Shown here piece after piece: positions 14,787 to 22,260 of a stretch of 22,635 nucleotides of DNA (positions are counted from its first letter, which is position 1; each line of letters opens with the position of its first letter). Location of the stretch: the NCBI GenBank assembly GCA_004557735.1, contig SFFV01000026.1:1-22635 (forward strand). Reading direction: 5' to 3'. This DNA comes from Clostridiales bacterium. Lineage in GTDB: Bacteria > Bacillota > Clostridia > Oscillospirales > Oscillospiraceae. The notes under the pieces are model-generated. The model made no database searches. It was not told the DNA's origin and saw nothing but the letters and a program-made list of their open reading frames with translations. The position numbers and the translations under genes are program-made.

Positions 14787-14962
14787 GAGATGTATTCGCT
14801 TCCGGCGCACATCCGTCCGGCGCTCATCCGCCCCGGGCGGCCGGACCACGCCCCCGGCTTTTCCGTTATGCCTGTGCATCTTCTCCGCCCTGCGGTGCGG
14901 AGGATCACTATGACGGAATTTACGCTCCGCACGGCGGAGAAAGAAAGGAGCGCTGCCGCGCG
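14787..14962 (+). other. Repeat- and hairpin-rich leader between selD and the exporter
   Basis: It holds a 15-bp tandem repeat (14801-14815 and 14816-14830, one mismatch) and four complementary segments: CTCCGC at 14883, GCGGAG at 14897, CTCCGC at 14925 and GCGGAG at 14934. 1-2 plus 3-4 pairing competes with an 8-bp 2-3 pairing (GTGCGGAG with CTCCGCAC). The last hairpin abuts the exporter's GAAAGGAG. This could be an attenuator-like leader; high GC makes chance pairing possible. Confidence 0.35.
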
Positions 14963-14966
14963 ATGA
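14790..14966 (+). CDS. Possible 58-residue small ORF between selD and the exporter
   Basis: An open frame starting 3 nt after the selD stop and ending in an ATGA overlap with the exporter start. It is Pro/Arg-rich, with a P-A-H-I-R / P-A-L-I-R tandem repeat produced by the 15-bp DNA repeat. The only ribosome site, GGAG, is directly adjacent to the ATG, which is too close. It resembles no family known to me; its exact bracketing between the two genes is the only positive argument. It may instead be non-coding leader. Confidence 0.2.
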   Translation: MYSLPAHIRPALIRPGRPDHAPGFSVMPVHLLRPAVRRITMTEFTLRTAEKERSAAAR

Positions 14967-15856
14967 AAGAAAACCGCAAAGCCTACGCTTCCCTGTGCAC
15001 CGCGATGCTGATCTTCGGCACGATCGGCATCTTCCGGCGGAACATCCCGTTATCGTCGGGGCTGCTCGCGTTTTCCCGCGGACTGCTCGGCAGCGTATTT
15101 CTGCTGATCTTCGTTGCGCTCCGGCGTCACCGGCTGGAAAAGATCGGGAAAAAGCAGCTCGCGCTGCTTATCCTTTCGGGCGCGGTCATCGGTGTGAACT
15201 GGATCCTCCTTTTTGAAGCATACAACTACACGACCGTGGCGGTGGCGACGATGTGCTTTTACATGCAGCCGACGATCGTGATATTGCTCTCGCCGGTCCT
15301 TTTCCGCGAAAAGCTCAGCGTGAAGAAAGGCCTCTGCGCGCTCGCGGCGATCATCGGCATGGTGTTTGTTTCCGGCGTGGCGGAGGGCGCTTTGCCCGGC
15401 GCGCAGGACGCGAAGGGCATTGCTTTCGGTCTGGCCGCCGCGGTGCTTTACGCCGCGGCCGTGATCCTGAACAAGCGGATCCGCGTGGAAGACGCCTATG
15501 AAAAGACGATCGTACAGCTTTTGTCCGCAGCGGCGGTGCTCATCCCGTATCTGCTGCTCACGGAGGACTTTTCCGCGGTCGTACTCGATACGCGCACGGT
15601 GCTCCTCGTGCTCATCGTCGGCATTCTGCACAGCGGCCTTGCTTACGCGCTGTACTTCGGAAACGTGAACAAGCTCCCGGCGCAGTCCGTCGCGGTATTG
15701 AGCTACATTGACCCGGTGTCCGCGCTCTTTTTCTCGGCGCTCGTGTTGCACGAGCGGCTGACGGCGTTCGGCATTCTCGGCGCGGCGCTGATCTTCGGCT
15801 CGGCGCTTGTGAGCGAGATCGACGGCAGAGAGCGCCGGAAAAACACGGCGGCATAG
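14963..15856 (+). CDS. DMT superfamily transporter with two EamA domains
   Basis: A 297-residue integral membrane protein with ten predicted transmembrane helices arranged as two five-helix EamA repeats (about residues 7-139 and 152-285). The repeats show the usual R-x-x-x-x features, an early loop at residues 22-40 and the late P-V-S-A-L-F-F-S motif near 252. The family exports or imports amino acids, nucleotides, drugs or sugars; substrate cannot be inferred. The ATG at 14963 has GAAAGGAG about 11 nt upstream. It follows yqeB-selD in the same direction with no clear terminator between, so it could be cotranscribed, raising the possibility of selenium- or purine-related transport (speculative). 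Confidence 0.9.
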   Translation: MKENRKAYASLCTAMLIFGTIGIFRRNIPLSSGLLAFSRGLLGSVFLLIFVALRRHRLEKIGKKQLALLILSGAVIGVNWILLFEAYNYTTVAVATMCFYMQPTIVILLSPVLFREKLSVKKGLCALAAIIGMVFVSGVAEGALPGAQDAKGIAFGLAAAVLYAAAVILNKRIRVEDAYEKTIVQLLSAAAVLIPYLLLTEDFSAVVLDTRTVLLVLIVGILHSGLAYALYFGNVNKLPAQSVAVLSYIDPVSALFFSALVLHERLTAFGILGAALIFGSALVSEIDGRERRKNTAA

Positions 15857-15861
15857 AAATT

Positions 15862-15899
15862 CGGGGGCGCGGTTCCTGTTGGCAGGAACCGCGCCCCCG
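15862..15899. terminator. Strong GC hairpin between convergent genes
   Basis: A perfect 17-bp stem (arm CGGGGGCGCGGTTCCTG) with a 4-nt TTGG loop, between the exporter and the PlsY-like gene. No long T run on either side, but position and stability argue for a bidirectional terminator. Confidence 0.75.
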
Positions 15900-15913
15900 G
15901 ATCATACAATCAA

Positions 15914-16558
15914 TCAAAATTCCGAGTCGGTAATGCGCGGCTTTTCGTCCTCGGCGACGCAGAAGCGCCGCGTGTGGCGCAGCGCCCCGGTCACGGCAAT
16001 CATACCGCAGCCGAGAGCGAGCGCGCTTTCACCGTGGAGCGAGTAGAAGACGGCGGCGCTCACGCCGCAGAGCGCAAACACGAGCATGCTGCGCAGCCGG
16101 TGCGGACGGATCTTTACGGCGACGGAGAAGAAAACAAAAAGCCCCGCCAGAAGCAGCAGTCCGGCGAGAGAAACGCCCGTGAGCGCGAGCGCGAGCATCG
16201 CGCCGAACGCCGAGGAGATGCACTTGCCGCCGCGGAAGCCGTTGAACACGCCGACGGCGTGGCCGAGCACCGGCGCGGCAAGCGCGAGAGCGAACCAGAC
16301 CGACTGCGTATCGAGATAGCGCGCCGCGAGCGACACGGGGAGATACGCCTTGAGCATGTCGAGCGCGAGACATAAAAGGCCCATCGGCACGCCGCATACG
16401 GCGAAAACGTTCGCCGCGCCCGGATTCTTATCGGCACGCAGCGCGCACACGTCGCGGCCCATCAGGAGCTTCGGCAGGGTGCGGCTGAACATCACGCCGC
16501 CGAGCAGGAAGCCCCCGGCGATCAGCGCAAAGGTGAGAAGAGCTTCGTTTCCGGTCAT
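15914..16558 (-). CDS. plsY: Divergent PlsY-type glycerol-3-phosphate acyltransferase
   Basis: A 214-residue polytopic protein with five to seven hydrophobic segments. PlsY transfers acyl from acyl-phosphate to glycerol-3-phosphate at the membrane, the first step of phospholipid synthesis. Recognisable motifs are N-P-G-A-A-N (45-50; usual GSGNPGATN), G-H (99-100) with F-N-G-F-R-G-G-K (105-112) and R-H (194-195). Several usual residues are changed: the first loop lacks the G-S-I-P type sequence, the GSG before NPG is replaced by A-D-K, the Pro after G-H is missing and the final Asn of the R-H-x-x-N motif is Arg. This may be a paralogue with altered substrate. The ATG overlaps the glycosyltransferase stop (ATGA), so they are coupled. 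Confidence 0.78.
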   Translation of the reverse strand: MTGNEALLTFALIAGGFLLGGVMFSRTLPKLLMGRDVCALRADKNPGAANVFAVCGVPMGLLCLALDMLKAYLPVSLAARYLDTQSVWFALALAAPVLGHAVGVFNGFRGGKCISSAFGAMLALALTGVSLAGLLLLAGLFVFFSVAVKIRPHRLRSMLVFALCGVSAAVFYSLHGESALALGCGMIAVTGALRHTRRFCVAEDEKPRITDSEF

Positions 16559-17661
16559 GGCAGCACAATCCTTTCCGCAATTTTATCGGCGGCGTCGGGC
16601 GCGACGGCGTTCCGCTGCGCCTGGCGCATCGCTTCGGCCTTTTCCTTATCCCGCGCGAGCGCGACGGCTTTTTCCGCGGCATCGGCGGCGTTCTCCGCGC
16701 GCTCGGACAGGCCGTGGGAGGCAAAGAACGCAATGTTCGGCGCTTCGCACGCGGCGTATACGAGAAGCTGCACGAGCGGGACCTGCGCCACCGCCGCTTC
16801 GGTGCTCGTGAGTCCTCCGGGTTTGGAGATCATCACGTCGGCGGCGTTCATGTATACGTTCACCTTTTTCGTGAATGTGACAATGCGGACGTGCTCGTTC
16901 CCGGCGTACTTTTCCTCGAGCGTATGCTTGAGCTCGCTGTTGCGCCCGACGAGGATGAAGACCGTGAACGCACCGCTGTGCCGCCGGAGGATCTCGCTGC
17001 AGATCGCGCCCGCGTCCCCGACGCCGATGCCGCCGCTCATAATAAGGAACACGTCCGGACCCTGCGGTATGGCGAGATAATTGCGTGCCGCGGCCTTGTC
17101 CATGCGATGCGAAAATTTTTCGTCCACCGGAATGCCGGTGACGATGATGCGCTCCGACCGTATGCCCTTTTCCACGAGCTCGGCGCGCAGATCCTCGTGC
17201 GCGATGAAATAGCCGTCCAGATCGGTCTCGGCGAGGAAGGGGATGCAGGTGTAGTCCGTCAGCACGCCGTAGCACGGCACGGGGAAATCCCCGGCTTTCC
17301 GGATGGCGGTCATCGTCTCCATCGGGTAGAGGTGCGTGCACACCACGCGGTCATAGCCGTTCGTCTCGATGAAGGCGCGGAGATTCGCCGCGTAGCGGGC
17401 GTTCGCATGATAGACCGGCGAGGCGACGCCGGTCGAGCTGTAAATATCCCCGGCGCGGTAAAGCGCGTTGAAGGCCGACGGCGCCTTTTTCATGATCGTC
17501 GTATAAGCGCCGGATACAAAGCGCTCGGCATATTTCCCGGCGAGCACAAGCGGGTCGAAGACCCGGTTTTCAATACCCTTTCGCGTCAGCGCCCCGGCGA
17601 CGGCGGCCGCGGCGCTGTTGTGCCCTTCACCCGTATTGCAGCTTAAAATCAGAACTTTCAA
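16555..17661 (-). CDS. Diacylglycerol glucosyltransferase / MGDG synthase-like (GT28)
   Basis: A 368-residue glycosyltransferase of the UgtP/MGDG-synthase family, which adds sugar from a UDP-sugar to diacylglycerol at the cytoplasmic face, forming glycolipids and the lipoteichoic acid anchor. Signatures are G-E-G-H-N-S-A-A (11-18), C-T-H-L-Y-P (108-113), T-D-Y-T (135-138), M-S-G-G-I-G (208-213) and the nucleotide-sugar motif S-K-P-G-G-L-T-S-T-E-A (279-289). No ATG exists near the conserved N-terminus; I choose the TTG at 17661 because GGGGAG lies 8 nt upstream and it begins right at K-V-L-I-L-S. An alternative TTG at 17691 lacks this site. A TATAAT at 17701-17706 may be the -10. It is coupled to the PlsY-like gene. 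Confidence 0.9.
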   Translation of the reverse strand: MKVLILSCNTGEGHNSAAAAVAGALTRKGIENRVFDPLVLAGKYAERFVSGAYTTIMKKAPSAFNALYRAGDIYSSTGVASPVYHANARYAANLRAFIETNGYDRVVCTHLYPMETMTAIRKAGDFPVPCYGVLTDYTCIPFLAETDLDGYFIAHEDLRAELVEKGIRSERIIVTGIPVDEKFSHRMDKAAARNYLAIPQGPDVFLIMSGGIGVGDAGAICSEILRRHSGAFTVFILVGRNSELKHTLEEKYAGNEHVRIVTFTKKVNVYMNAADVMISKPGGLTSTEAAVAQVPLVQLLVYAACEAPNIAFFASHGLSERAENAADAAEKAVALARDKEKAEAMRQAQRNAVAPDAADKIAERIVLP

Positions 17662-17862
17662 GGTTTTCTCTCCCCTGCTTGCTTTATGCAACGTCCGTGT
17701 ATTATAATGATAATAAAATATAAAGTTTTTCGCGGCGCGGCAATGGACACGCAGGCGCGAAACCGTGGCGGAAGTCCCAAAGAAAACACCCGATGAGGAT
17801 TACTACACGCTTGACGAAAAAGATGTGGAATCCGATCCTATTCTCTGTAAGGAGGGCGCACG
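17662..17862. promoter_or_regulatory. Divergent promoter region, glycosyltransferase and TetR
   Basis: An A+T-rich block at 17698-17732 holds TATAAT on both strands (minus 17701-17706; plus 17703-17708, with TTGCTT at 17679-17684 as a possible -35 and 18-bp spacer). The rest, 17735-17845, shows no clear palindrome. A GTG-started 59-codon frame (17765-17944) runs into the TetR gene out of frame; I do not consider it a gene. AAGGAGG precedes the TetR ATG. Confidence 0.35.
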
Positions 17863-18453
17863 ATGGAACCGGCAAACCGGAAGAGCGATCTTCGCGTCAT
17901 TAAAACAAAGCGGGCGATCCATACGGCGTTCGCGGAGCTTTTGACCGAAAAGAACATGGACGAAATCACTGTAACGGACATTGCCTCGCGCGCGATGATC
18001 AACCGCAAGACGTTTTACAACAACTACCGCGGCATATATGAGCTCATGGACGAGCTGGAAAACGAGGTCATCCGCACGTTTGACACGGCGATGCAGGGGA
18101 TCGATTTTGTCGAGAACCCATATGCGGTGTTCATGAAGCTCACGGAGATCATCAACAGCGATATGGATTTTTACGGTGCGCTGCTCCGCTCCGGCCGGAA
18201 CGCCGGTCTGACGCACAAGATCCGGCTGACGCTCCAGCAAAAGGCGCAGGAGTGGTTTGAAAGCCGTGTCGAGCTGCCGCCGGAGCGCCTCGCGGTCATA
18301 ATGGATTACGCCGTTTCCGGCATGGTGGCGGTGTATCAGAGCTGGTTCAATTCCGAGCGCCGGCAGCCGCTCGAGGAAGTGTCCGGCATTGTAAGCTGCA
18401 TGTGTCTCACGGGGCTGCGCGGCGCGGCGGCGGATGCGCGGCTGAAGGAATGA
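17863..18453 (+). CDS. TetR family transcriptional regulator
   Basis: A 196-residue TetR protein. The N-terminal DNA-binding domain spans about residues 12-60: A-F-A-E-L-L-x-E-K-x-M-D-E-I-T-V-T-D-I-A, then the recognition helix with I-N-R-K-T-F-Y-N-N-Y (47-56). The C-terminal ligand domain resembles those of YsiA/DhaS-type or TetR_C_33 regulators often found in clostridia. AAGGAGGG precedes the ATG. It lies 14 bp upstream of the CotH surface-protein gene and is surely cotranscribed with it; it may autoregulate this operon and possibly the divergent glycolipid genes. The ligand is unknown. Confidence 0.92.
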   Translation: MEPANRKSDLRVIKTKRAIHTAFAELLTEKNMDEITVTDIASRAMINRKTFYNNYRGIYELMDELENEVIRTFDTAMQGIDFVENPYAVFMKLTEIINSDMDFYGALLRSGRNAGLTHKIRLTLQQKAQEWFESRVELPPERLAVIMDYAVSGMVAVYQSWFNSERRQPLEEVSGIVSCMCLTGLRGAAADARLKE

Positions 18454-18467
18454 GCGGAGGAAATACC

Positions 18468-21400
18468 ATGGCAAATGAAAAAGACAAAAAGAAGATCATC
18501 CTCTGGCTGATCGTGCTCTCGGTGCTCGCGGCGGCGGCGTTCACGGTCACGGCCATTGTGCGCCATAACCAGCGCCCGGCGTGGGACGGCGGCTACAGCG
18601 TCCACATCAGCGAGGTCATGACCGATAATAAGACCTGCCCGAACGGCGAGGGTGTCCTCTGCGACTGGATCGAGATCGAAAACACGTCCTCGAAGGACTT
18701 CTCCATCGGCGGATACTATCTCTCCGACGAGACGGGCAAAGGCAAATACTGTTTCCCGGCGGGGACGGTCGTCCCGGCGCGGGGGTATCTCGTCGTGTGG
18801 TGCTCGCCGGACGAGGAGGGCGACTATGCGCCCTTTGCCCTGCGCAAGGCAGGCGGCGAGACGGTGTGCCTTATGAACGGAAACCGCACGGTGCTCGACA
18901 GCGCCGTGACCGCGGCGTGCCGGAGCGGGCAGTCTCTCGTCCGCGGCGGCGACGGGGCGCTCGTCCCCTCCGATACGCCGACGCCCGGCTTCCCCAACAG
19001 CGAAGCGGGCGCGAAGGCATGGCAGGAGGCGCTCGCACAGCGCAGCGGCGGCACGCTTGCTCTCAGCGAGATCATGTCCTCCAACACGCTCTACGCCGCG
19101 CCCGACGGGAATTTCCACGACTGGATCGAGGTGTATAACCCCACCGATCTGCCGGTATCCCTCTCCGGCTACAAGCTCTCCGACCGCACGAACAAAACGA
19201 AATATACCTTCCCGGACGAAATGCTCGGCGCGGGCGAATACCGGATCGTCTGGTGCGCCCCCGGCCTGGAGGGCGCGGAATACGCCCCCTTCGCGCTCGC
19301 GAGCGCGGGCGGGGAAACGGTCGTGCTCACGGCGCCCTCCGGCGCGGAGAGCGAGAGCGTGGAGCTGCCGATGCTGGAGAAAAACACGGTCTATGCCAGA
19401 GAAAACGGCGAATGGACGGTGTCCCAGCGCCCGACGCCGGGGTATTCCAACGACGACGCGGGGTATGAGGCATGGCTTCGCTCCGACGGATACGAAAATG
19501 ACGAAGTTTACATCACCGAGGTCATGGCGCACAACTGCGGTACGCTCGCCGACAGCGACGGCGACCTCTCCGACTGGATCGAGATCGCGAACTTCGGCGA
19601 AACGAGCGTCGATCTCGCGGGCTGGTATCTCTCGGACGATCCGGACGCGCCGGACGAATGGAAGATCCCGCCGCTGACGCTCGCGCCGGGCGAATACGCG
19701 GTGATCTTCGCCTCCGGCAAAAACCGCGCCGAGGGCGAGCTGCACACGAGCTTCTCGCTCACCGACGGCGATACCGTCCTGCTCTCGAGAGGCAACGGCG
19801 CGGAGGTATGCCGCGCGTCGATCGAAAACGCGGAAGAAGGCGCGTCGCTCGCTATGCGGCCGGACGGCAGCTTTGCCATGACCGACTTCCCGACGCCGGG
19901 CTTTGAAAACACCGCCGAGGGCTATGCCGAATTCTGCGAGACCGACACGCGCACCTCGCCGCTCCTGCTGTGGGAGATCGTTGTGTACGAGGAAAACTCC
20001 TCCGACTGGGTGAAGCTCAAAAACGTGTCCGCGCAGCCGGTCGATCTTTCCGGGTACACGCTTTCGGACAAATTCAGGGAACCGGCGCGCGACGCGCTGC
20101 CCGCCGTGACGCTCGCCCCCGGCGAGAGCTATGTATTCGATTGTGAAAACGTAGGACTGAACGCGCAGCGCGACGCGCTCTATCTCTTCGACGGTTCCGG
20201 CGCGCTCTGCGACTGGGCGTTCCTGCGCGAGATCCCGGCCGGCGGCAGCTACGGCCGCGAGGATGGGGAAAGCGGATATTTCTATTTTGCGCAGAGCAGC
20301 CGCGGCGCGGACAACGGCGCGGGGTACCGCTTTGCAGCCGGACAGCCCACGGTCGATGTCGCCGCGGGCGTGTACGACGACGCCGAGAGCCTGACGCTGA
20401 CGCTCGCCGGCGAAAATGTGCACTATACGCTCGACGGCAGCGACCCGACGGAGGACGCCGCGGCCTATACCGCGCCCATCACGATCACCGAAACGACGGT
20501 CGTCCGCGCCGCGAGCTTCCCGGCGGATGCGCTGCCGAGCAAAACGGCGACCTGGTCGTACTTCCTGCGCGAGAACAGCACTCTGCCCATCGTCAGCCTT
20601 GTGACCGACCCGGACAATCTCACCGGAGCGAGAGGCATCTATACGAACCACGAGCAGGCGTGGAGCGAGAAGTGGGAGCGCGAGGCGACCGTCGCCATGT
20701 ACGAGGACGGCGGCGGATTTACCATCGACTGCGGCATCCGCATGCACGGCCGCACGAGCCGCCGTGTGAGCGAAAAGAAATCGTTCACGCTCAAATTCCG
20801 CGGCCGGTACGGCGGCGAGCTCAGCTACGATGTGTTCGGCGACGGCGCTGTGACGGATTTTTCGTCCCTGCTGCTGCGCGCGAGCGTGGAGGATACCTAC
20901 ACCTCCTATATGCGCGACGAGTTCTTTGCCCGCATAGCCATGGACTATACCGACGTGCCCGCGCAGAATTACCGGTATGTTTCGCTCTTCCTCAACGGCG
21001 AATACTGGGGCATTTACGCCATCCGCGAGCACCACAGCGCGGAGTATTTTGCCTCGCATTACGGCGTGGACGCCGAAACGGTGGACATGCAGACCGGCGA
21101 ATTTGAGGGGCAGACCGCGTGGAGCGAGCTTTTGAACTATGCGCGCTACCACGATCTCACGAGCGCCGAGGGCTGGGCGTACATTCAGGAGCATCTCGAT
21201 GTTCCGGAGATGATCGACTGGCTGATCCTCGAATGCTGGTCGGGCGATATCGACGTTTATGAAAACGTCCGCTTCTACGCAAGTCCGGACTATGAAAACG
21301 GCAGATACCTGTACGGTCTCGCGGACATGGATCTCACGATGATGGGCACGGACACGATGAGCGTCGGATTCAACAACTTCCAGCTCCACGGCATCATCCC

Positions 21401-21695
21401 GGCGGCGCTGCGCGGCAACGCGGAGTTCCGCGATATGTTCCTCACGCGGCTGGGCGAGATGCTGCGCGGGCCGCTCTCGGACGAGAACGCGCAGAAAACG
21501 CTCGACGAGCTGCGCGCGGTCGTTGAGCCGGAAACGGCGCGCGATCTGGCGCGGTGGAATAAGCCGTCCACGCTTTTTGCCACGCAGATGGCAAATCTCC
21601 GCGATTTCGTTTCCGGCCGCGCCGAGGTCGTGAAAAACGGCGCGATCGCCTTCTTCGGCGTCTCCGCCGAGGACGCCGCAAAATACTTTGCATAA
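18468..21695 (+). CDS. Membrane-anchored surface protein: lamin-tail repeats, chitobiase-like domain, CotH kinase domain
   Basis: A 1075-residue protein. A basic N-terminus and one transmembrane helix (9-31) act as uncleaved anchor. Three lamin-tail domains follow (about 44-150, 197-300, 347-450), each with an I-S/T-E-V/I-M start, a D-W-I-E-I/V core and a G-Y/W-x-L-S-D turn, plus a degenerate fourth (500-590). Residues 628-683 match the chitobiase C-terminal type domain (Y-T-L-D-G-S-D-P-T). Residues 705-1070 are a CotH kinase domain: M-H-G-R-T-S then K-K-S-F-T-L-K-F (770-777), L-F-L-N-G-E-Y-W-G-I-Y-A-I-R-E (840-854) and D-M-D (953-955), the expected metal motif. CotH proteins phosphorylate spore-coat proteins, but non-sporulation surface versions occur. 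The ATG at 18468 has GGAGG; the frame is open to 18402 inside tetR. Confidence 0.9.
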   Translation: MANEKDKKKIILWLIVLSVLAAAAFTVTAIVRHNQRPAWDGGYSVHISEVMTDNKTCPNGEGVLCDWIEIENTSSKDFSIGGYYLSDETGKGKYCFPAGTVVPARGYLVVWCSPDEEGDYAPFALRKAGGETVCLMNGNRTVLDSAVTAACRSGQSLVRGGDGALVPSDTPTPGFPNSEAGAKAWQEALAQRSGGTLALSEIMSSNTLYAAPDGNFHDWIEVYNPTDLPVSLSGYKLSDRTNKTKYTFPDEMLGAGEYRIVWCAPGLEGAEYAPFALASAGGETVVLTAPSGAESESVELPMLEKNTVYARENGEWTVSQRPTPGYSNDDAGYEAWLRSDGYENDEVYITEVMAHNCGTLADSDGDLSDWIEIANFGETSVDLAGWYLSDDPDAPDEWKIPPLTLAPGEYAVIFASGKNRAEGELHTSFSLTDGDTVLLSRGNGAEVCRASIENAEEGASLAMRPDGSFAMTDFPTPGFENTAEGYAEFCETDTRTSPLLLWEIVVYEENSSDWVKLKNVSAQPVDLSGYTLSDKFREPARDALPAVTLAPGESYVFDCENVGLNAQRDALYLFDGSGALCDWAFLREIPAGGSYGREDGESGYFYFAQSSRGADNGAGYRFAAGQPTVDVAAGVYDDAESLTLTLAGENVHYTLDGSDPTEDAAAYTAPITITETTVVRAASFPADALPSKTATWSYFLRENSTLPIVSLVTDPDNLTGARGIYTNHEQAWSEKWEREATVAMYEDGGGFTIDCGIRMHGRTSRRVSEKKSFTLKFRGRYGGELSYDVFGDGAVTDFSSLLLRASVEDTYTSYMRDEFFARIAMDYTDVPAQNYRYVSLFLNGEYWGIYAIREHHSAEYFASHYGVDAETVDMQTGEFEGQTAWSELLNYARYHDLTSAEGWAYIQEHLDVPEMIDWLILECWSGDIDVYENVRFYASPDYENGRYLYGLADMDLTMMGTDTMSVGFNNFQLHGIIPAALRGNAEFRDMFLTRLGEMLRGPLSDENAQKTLDELRAVVEPETARDLARWNKPSTLFATQMANLRDFVSGRAEVVKNGAIAFFGVSAEDAAKYFA

Positions 21696-21704
21696 AAGCG
21701 AAAA

Positions 21705-21736
21705 ACGTCCCGCCGGAGAGAAAACCGGCGGGACGT
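21705..21736 (+). terminator. Hairpin after the CotH-domain gene
   Basis: A 12-bp GC-rich stem (ACGTCCCGCCGG and complement) with an 8-nt loop, 10 bp after the stop codon. No T run follows on the plus strand, so partial termination or mRNA end protection is as likely as full termination. Confidence 0.55.
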
Positions 21737-21767
21737 CCGGGAAAAGCATCTTGTAAGGGAGAAGCAT

Positions 21768-22239
21768 ATGGCAGAGAAAAGGAGGGAGCTGTGGGCGGAT
21801 CACGCCAAGGGGATATGCATCCTGCTGGTGTTCATCGGCCATTCGGACGCGATACCGCAGGCGGTGCGCATTTTCATTTATCTGTTCCACATGCCGATGT
21901 TCTTCTTCTGCATGGGCTATTACAGCCGCACCGGCGGAACGTTCGGCGGCTTTGTGAAAAAGCGGTTCCGGCAGCTTATGGTGCCGTTTTTCGCTTACGG
22001 CATCCTCTATCATGTGCTGTTTCTCGGCATCCTTGTCCCGCTGCTGCGCGGCGGCGCTGACGGCGATCCTTGCAGGGTCGGAGGAAAGGTTCCCTGTGGA
22101 TTACCACATGATGCATCTCACGCCGGTCATCGTGATGCTTGTGAAGTATTTTGCATGGTTTCTGTTCGGTCTCAAAAAGGAGAGCTGGAGTCTCGACTAT
22201 AAAAAGCTCTTCGGGTGCAGAAAGAAAACGACCGTATAA
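21768..22239 (+). pseudogene. Frameshifted, internally deleted acyltransferase-3 family gene
   Basis: The start is intact: AAGGGAG ribosome site, then W-A-D-H-A-K-G-I-C-I-L-L-V-F-I-G-H and the F-H-M-P-M-F-F-F-C-M-G-Y stretch, the diagnostic beginning of acyltransferase-3 (OatA/WecH-like) membrane enzymes, with V-K-K-R-F-R-Q-L-M-V-P-F. Coherent membrane sequence stops after about residue 95; the frame continues as nonsense to 22202. From about 22056 another frame gives a plausible membrane-protein end (H-L-T-P-V-I-V-M-L, F-L-F-G-L-K-K-E-S-W) to 22239. Family members have about 330-350 residues, so some 180 are missing as well as the frame being shifted. The tail could also come from a different gene. 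Likely non-functional. Confidence 0.75.
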
Positions 22240-22260
22240 ACGAAAAGGCTCCCCCGGACG

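Noticed and set aside
14787..14962. A known riboswitch class upstream of the exporter
   Set aside because: I see no conserved core of any riboswitch I know; only generic GC stems, so I report it as an unnamed leader.
17765..17944. A GTG-started 59-codon frame upstream of and overlapping tetR
   Set aside because: The first 30 residues look protein-like, but there is no ribosome site and the frame runs 80 nt into tetR out of frame. More likely leader sequence or a gene relic.
18336..22013. A 1225-codon open frame on the minus strand opposite the CotH-domain gene
   Set aside because: Its translation is Arg/Val/His-rich without domains, no ribosome site is evident, and the plus-strand gene has clear domain structure. 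It is an antisense artefact of G/C-rich third positions.
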